Assembly (NCBI RefSeq): GCF_006716745.1
Contig: NZ_VFPP01000001.1
Coordinates: forward strand, 248,001 to 312,000
Direction: 5' to 3'
From: Saccharothrix saharensis
GTDB lineage: Bacteria > Actinomycetota > Actinomycetes > Mycobacteriales > Pseudonocardiaceae
DNA length: 64,000 nt
The notes beneath the pieces were generated by a model. That model saw nothing but the letters and a program-made list of their open reading frames with translations, was not told the DNA's origin and did no database searches. Below are positions 60,889-64,000 of this stretch, one piece after another. Every line of letters begins with the position of its first letter. The first letter of the stretch is position 1. The position numbers and the translations under genes were made by a program.

Positions 60889-62147
60889 GCGGTCTCCTCA
60901 CGCAGCAGGGGCAGGGCCGCCAACGCCAGCACGGCCGGGATGACGGTGAAACCGAGCAGCGCGGCGGTCACCGCGCCGGGGGACTGCACGGCCGAGCCGT
61001 CGGTGCTCGCGACGTAGCCGCCCACGGCCAGGACGAGGCCGTACACGCCGGGGCCGAGCGCCAGCCCCAGCGTCTCGCCGGCCGTCCACACGCCGGAGAA
61101 CAGGCCGGCCCGGGTCGTGCCGGTCCGCCGTTCCGCCGCGGTGATCACGTCCGGCAGCATGGCCAGCGGGAACACCTGCATCCCCGCGTAGCCCACGCCG
61201 ATCACGGCCATCAGCCCGAGCACCACCGCCACCGGCAGCACCCGGGCCGCGGTCAACCCGGCCACCGCGGCCGCGAACAGCACCGACGCCGCGACCAGCC
61301 CGACGCGCTTGCCGTGCCGCCGCCCGACGCGCTGCCACAGCGGCATCACCAGCAGTGCGGGCCCGACGAACCCGGCGAACAACGCCGGCTGCAGACCCTG
61401 CTCGCCCAGCACCAGCCGGGCGAAGTAGTCGACGCCGGCCAGCATCGTGCCCAGGCCCACGGCCTGCACCACGAACACGGTCAGCAGCAACCGGAACGGC
61501 CGCGACTCGCGCACGGCCGCCACCAGCTCGCCGATGCCGGCCGCCGCGGGGACCCGGCGGGACGCGGGCGCGCCGCGCGTGCCGACGACCGTGGCCACCG
61601 CGCCGACCGCCATCAGCGCCGCGACCGCGACGCCCATCCCGGGGTAACCGACCGCGTCCCGCACCGCGGGCGCGCCCGCGCCGCTGACCAGGATCGCCAA
61701 CGCCAGGAACGCCATGCGCCACGCCATGAGCCGGGTGCGCTCGTCGTAGTCCTCGGTGATCTCGGCGGCCATCGCCACGTAGGGGACCTGGAAGAACGCG
61801 TACGCCATCGCGCACGCCAAGAACACCAGCGCCACGTACACCGCCGCGCCGGCACCGGTGGACGGCCCGGCGAACAGCAGCGCGAACAGCACGGCGGTGA
61901 CGAGGCCGCCGCGCAGCAGGAACGGCCGCCGCACGCCGGCCCGGTCGCTGATCCGGCCTGCCACGGGGTTGAACACCACGTCCCAGGCCTTCGGCACGAG
62001 CACCAGCGTTCCGGCGACCGCGGCGGGCACGGCCAGCTCGTCGGTCAGGTAGGGGAGCAGGAGCAGTCCGGGCACGGTGCCGAACGCGCCGGTGACGAAC
62101 GACCCGGTCGCGTACCCGACCCGGACCTGGCCCGTGATCTTCCGCAT
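60885..62147 (-). CDS. GPH/MFS-type cation symporter
   Basis: A 420-residue 12-helix transporter of the glycoside-pentoside-hexuronide:cation symporter group (MFS_2): PGLLLLPYLTDELAVPAAVA, LVPKAWDVVFNPVAGRISDR (the D...D/NP..G..SDR hallmark), FFQVPYVAMAAEITEDYDER, RTGTTRAGLFSGVWTAGETL. Relatives carry sugars, nucleosides or lysophospholipids. Translational coupling to the lyase-like gene suggests it imports that enzyme's substrate. First gene of the operon, ATG 62147. Confidence 0.83.
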   Translation of the reverse strand: MRKITGQVRVGYATGSFVTGAFGTVPGLLLLPYLTDELAVPAAVAGTLVLVPKAWDVVFNPVAGRISDRAGVRRPFLLRGGLVTAVLFALLFAGPSTGAGAAVYVALVFLACAMAYAFFQVPYVAMAAEITEDYDERTRLMAWRMAFLALAILVSGAGAPAVRDAVGYPGMGVAVAALMAVGAVATVVGTRGAPASRRVPAAAGIGELVAAVRESRPFRLLLTVFVVQAVGLGTMLAGVDYFARLVLGEQGLQPALFAGFVGPALLVMPLWQRVGRRHGKRVGLVAASVLFAAAVAGLTAARVLPVAVVLGLMAVIGVGYAGMQVFPLAMLPDVITAAERRTGTTRAGLFSGVWTAGETLGLALGPGVYGLVLAVGGYVASTDGSAVQSPGAVTAALLGFTVIPAVLALAALPLLREETA

Positions 62148-62392
62148 AGGCGGAAGAGTTTCGCATTCCGTGCGCTACCTGCGCGAGAGCGACTTCGGCG
62201 AGCCCGCCATCCGGCGACCGACCACGCCGCTCATCGACAGTGCTCGCAGTGTTCTTGATAACTTCAGTGCACACCAAAGAGTGACAGGGTTGACCACAAG
62301 CCAACCATCGCAGGGGCCGACGCGACCGCGTTCACCTCCGGAGTGGACCGCGCTCGCATACATCCTTCGATGGTGTTACGAGCCGGCGCGGA

Positions 62393-62420
62393 GGTGCCGG
62401 GCGGGTCGTCGCCCGGCACC
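62393..62420. terminator. Terminator after the CBM3-GH16 gene
   Basis: Arms GGTGCCGGGCG and CGCCCGGCACC pair perfectly over 11 bp around a 6-nt loop, starting 10 nt beyond the GH16 stop at 62431 (minus strand). The remaining 62148-62392 shows no gene. Confidence 0.75.
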
Positions 62421-62430
62421 CCCGGCCCGA

Positions 62431-63813
62431 CTAGCTCGCGGGGACGGTGTCGACGTGGTCGACGCCGGAGGAGCGGTAGCCCGTCACGCGGGACTGCACC
62501 TGCGCGGGGCTGAGGACCTGGTCCTTGGCGAAGTAGACGTAGTCCACGTGCTGCTGGTAGGCGCGGTCACCGGGGGTGCCGACGAGGCCGCCGGAGATGA
62601 ACCAGAGGTTGAAGTTGATCGACATCGGGGTCTCGGGGTAGTACTTGTCGCCGTGGTCGGCGACCTGGGCGCCGTCGACGAAGTACTTGACCCGGCCGCC
62701 GGAGACCTGGATGACGAGGTCGTGCCAGCCGGCGTGGCTCTTCCGCTGCTCGGTGTGGATGTTGTCGGCGATCCAGGGCTCGTTCTGGTAGGTCTCCCAG
62801 GTGGTCTCGTAGAGGATGTTCGCGGGTTCGCCCCAGCCGCCGTTGGGCAGGTACTCGAAGTCGAGTTCGCCGTAGTTCGGGTCCATGTTGCTGTTGAGGG
62901 GCGTGATGGTGAAGAACGTCTGCACCACGTGGTCGCCGTCGGGGCCGGAGACGGGGGCGTCGGAGAACTTGACGCGGGCCGCGTAGGTGCCCTCGAAGAA
63001 CTTGCGCTGGTGGTAGAGCTCGGTCTGGCGTGCGCTGGAGCCGTTGTTGCTCGATTCGAGGCGCAGGGACTTCTGGCCGTCGACGGTGGGGAAGGTGACG
63101 AGGGCGGGGTCCCACACCGCGCCGGGGACGCCGGGCCCGCCGCCGCCGGAGCGGACGGTCCAGCCGCGTTGGGTGATGCGGGTGTCGGCGGAGTTGCTGT
63201 AGTTGAAGTCGTCGAACAGCGCGGGGCCGTTGGGGTTGGGCGGTGTGGTGGTCGTGGTGGTGGTCGTGGGGCCCGTGCCGCCGGGCGGTGTGCCCCACAG
63301 GAGGGTGGCGCCGCGGTGGACGGTGACGCGGGACCAGGCGGAGTAGGTGGTCGCGGCGCGGAAGGAGTAGTCGTCGGTCTGGGTGATCTGGCCCCAGTTG
63401 GCGCGGTAGAAGCGGAGTTGGAGGTCACCGGTGTCGGCGCCGGGGCCGAGGGAGCCCGCGCCGGTGGTGAACCCGACTTCGAGGTAGCGGTCGGCGGGGC
63501 CGCCGGTGAGGGTGCCGAACGTGCCGGTGACGTTGCCGCAGCCGCGCACGGCCCAGGAGCAGGCGTAGCGGTAGCCGACGTCGGGTGTTTCGCTCTTGAA
63601 GTAGTAGCGGACCTTGAGTTCGTTGAGGGGCACGGTGGTGCCGCCGGTGTTGACGAGCTTGAGCCAGGGTTCGACCTGGTCGGTGGTGGCGCCGGAGGCG
63701 CTGGTGCGGTATTGGGCGGTGACCGCGTCGGCGGCCAGGGCGATCGGTGCGGCCACCAGGGCGGCGACGGACACCGCGGCGGCGCCGATCGCGGCGATCA
63801 TGCGTGCGTGCAC
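62431..63813 (-). CDS. Secreted CBM3-GH16 beta-glucanase-like enzyme
   Basis: A 460-residue exported protein. Signal peptide to about residue 28 (LVAAPIALAA). A CBM3-type cellulose-binding domain (about 30-172): VEPWLKLVNTGGTTVPLNEL, KVRYYFKSE. A Thr/Pro linker (GPTTTTTTTTPPNPNG) follows, then a GH16 jelly roll (about 195-460): DFNYSNSADTRITQRGWTVR, ELYHQRKFFEGTYAARVKFS, catalytic YGELDFEYLPNGGWGEP (E-L-D-F-E), FYVDGAQ-like VKYFVDGAQVADHGDKYYPE. GH16 enzymes cut beta-1,3/1,4 glucans. GTG 63813 is favoured by AGGAGAG with good spacing; ATG 63801 is possible. Its ribosome site overlaps the stop of the upstream gene. Confidence 0.88.
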   Translation of the reverse strand: MHARMIAAIGAAAVSVAALVAAPIALAADAVTAQYRTSASGATTDQVEPWLKLVNTGGTTVPLNELKVRYYFKSETPDVGYRYACSWAVRGCGNVTGTFGTLTGGPADRYLEVGFTTGAGSLGPGADTGDLQLRFYRANWGQITQTDDYSFRAATTYSAWSRVTVHRGATLLWGTPPGGTGPTTTTTTTTPPNPNGPALFDDFNYSNSADTRITQRGWTVRSGGGGPGVPGAVWDPALVTFPTVDGQKSLRLESSNNGSSARQTELYHQRKFFEGTYAARVKFSDAPVSGPDGDHVVQTFFTITPLNSNMDPNYGELDFEYLPNGGWGEPANILYETTWETYQNEPWIADNIHTEQRKSHAGWHDLVIQVSGGRVKYFVDGAQVADHGDKYYPETPMSINFNLWFISGGLVGTPGDRAYQQHVDYVYFAKDQVLSPAQVQSRVTGYRSSGVDHVDTVPAS

Positions 63814-63825
63814 TTGTTCTCTCCT

Positions 63826-64000
63826 CTAGTCGGCAGGGTGGGACAGGGGAGTGGGCGTGTTCTCCTTTCCGTTGAGGGGTACGGACAGCGCGCTCAGGCG
63901 GCCGGTGTGCGCGTGCATCCGTCGGGTGAAGTCGGTCCAGTCGGGGTGGCGGGTCCAGAGGGTGTCGGCGAGTGCGGCGAGTCGTGGGTAGGCGAGGCGT
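63826..64000 (-). CDS. C-terminal fragment, probable GH20 beta-N-acetylhexosaminidase
   Basis: The last 57 codons of a gene entering from the right edge. The frame reads RLAYPRLAALADTLWTRHPD then WTDFTRRMHAHTGRLSALSV, PLNGKENTPTPLSHPAD, stop at 63826. The PRLAALA(E/D)..W and DW..F..R...H..RL pattern is that of the C-terminal end of GH20 hexosaminidases, which remove terminal GlcNAc. The catalytic Asp-Glu pair is outside the window. The stop overlaps the ribosome site of the GH16 gene, so both are probably co-transcribed. Confidence 0.6.
   Translation of the reverse strand, partial: RLAYPRLAALADTLWTRHPDWTDFTRRMHAHTGRLSALSVPLNGKENTPTPLSHPAD

Overview
The window is very GC-rich, with strong G/C preference at third codon positions, many GTG starts and many genes joined by ATGA/GTGA overlaps. 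This fits a filamentous actinomycete; the gene content and a 22-bp intergenic repeat suggest Pseudonocardiales (Saccharothrix, Actinosynnema or Lentzea type). The genus is an inference; no rRNA is present to settle it.

Layout. 1-1057: start of a secreted pectate lyase (minus strand, cut by the window edge) with a readable promoter and operators, then tRNA-Arg(ACG). 1058-9889: a large HEAT-repeat protein, isochorismatase-type hydrolase, phosphotransferase, vanadium haloperoxidase-like protein, LuxR regulator and flavin monooxygenase. 9844-13975: a three-gene minus operon (Cys-less dienelactone hydrolase homologue, methyltransferase, shortened dimethylformamidase-like protein) divergent from an isocitrate lyase/PEP mutase family gene. 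13985-19812: small conserved proteins, DHA2 exporter, M20 peptidase, an ArsR-SRPBCC pair with a perfect operator, a MerR gene whose 3' end is disturbed by a 16-bp tandem repeat, a methyltransferase and a STAS protein. 19813-22404: a decayed stretch with coding remnants, degenerate repeats, one membrane protein and a pseudogene. 22405-30271: GNAT, large catalase, secreted PQQ-type sugar dehydrogenase with PKD domain, BASS transporter, ClpX-type zinc finger protein and an MFS exporter.

30318-51782 is the main feature: a nine-gene minus-strand operon read as mbtH > NRPS-LanB fusion > NRPS > kynurenine 3-monooxygenase-like enzyme > conserved CPF-motif protein > NRPS > MFS exporter > NRPS with terminal reductase > O-methyltransferase. 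Seven of its eight junctions overlap or are 2 nt apart. Four C-A-PCP modules are spread over four proteins. The first carries a lantibiotic-dehydratase-like (aminoacyl-tRNA-dependent type) region of about 950 residues directly behind its carrier domain; the last ends in an NAD(P)H thioester reductase. I infer a peptide that is assembled on carriers, altered by a LanB-type domain, hydroxylated and O-methylated on an aromatic group, and released reductively as an aldehyde or alcohol. No product can be named from the sequence.

52014-64000: an arabinan-utilisation locus (two LacI-type operators, a RICIN-GH43 enzyme and a frameshifted GH43-CBM42 gene), a NACHT NTPase of the bacterial NLR-like type, an operon of GPH-type transporter, sphingosine-phosphate-lyase-like PLP enzyme and SDR, and a secreted CBM3-GH16 glucanase following a gene that looks like a GH20 hexosaminidase. 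The secreted carbohydrate enzymes at both ends fit a soil or plant-litter saprophyte.
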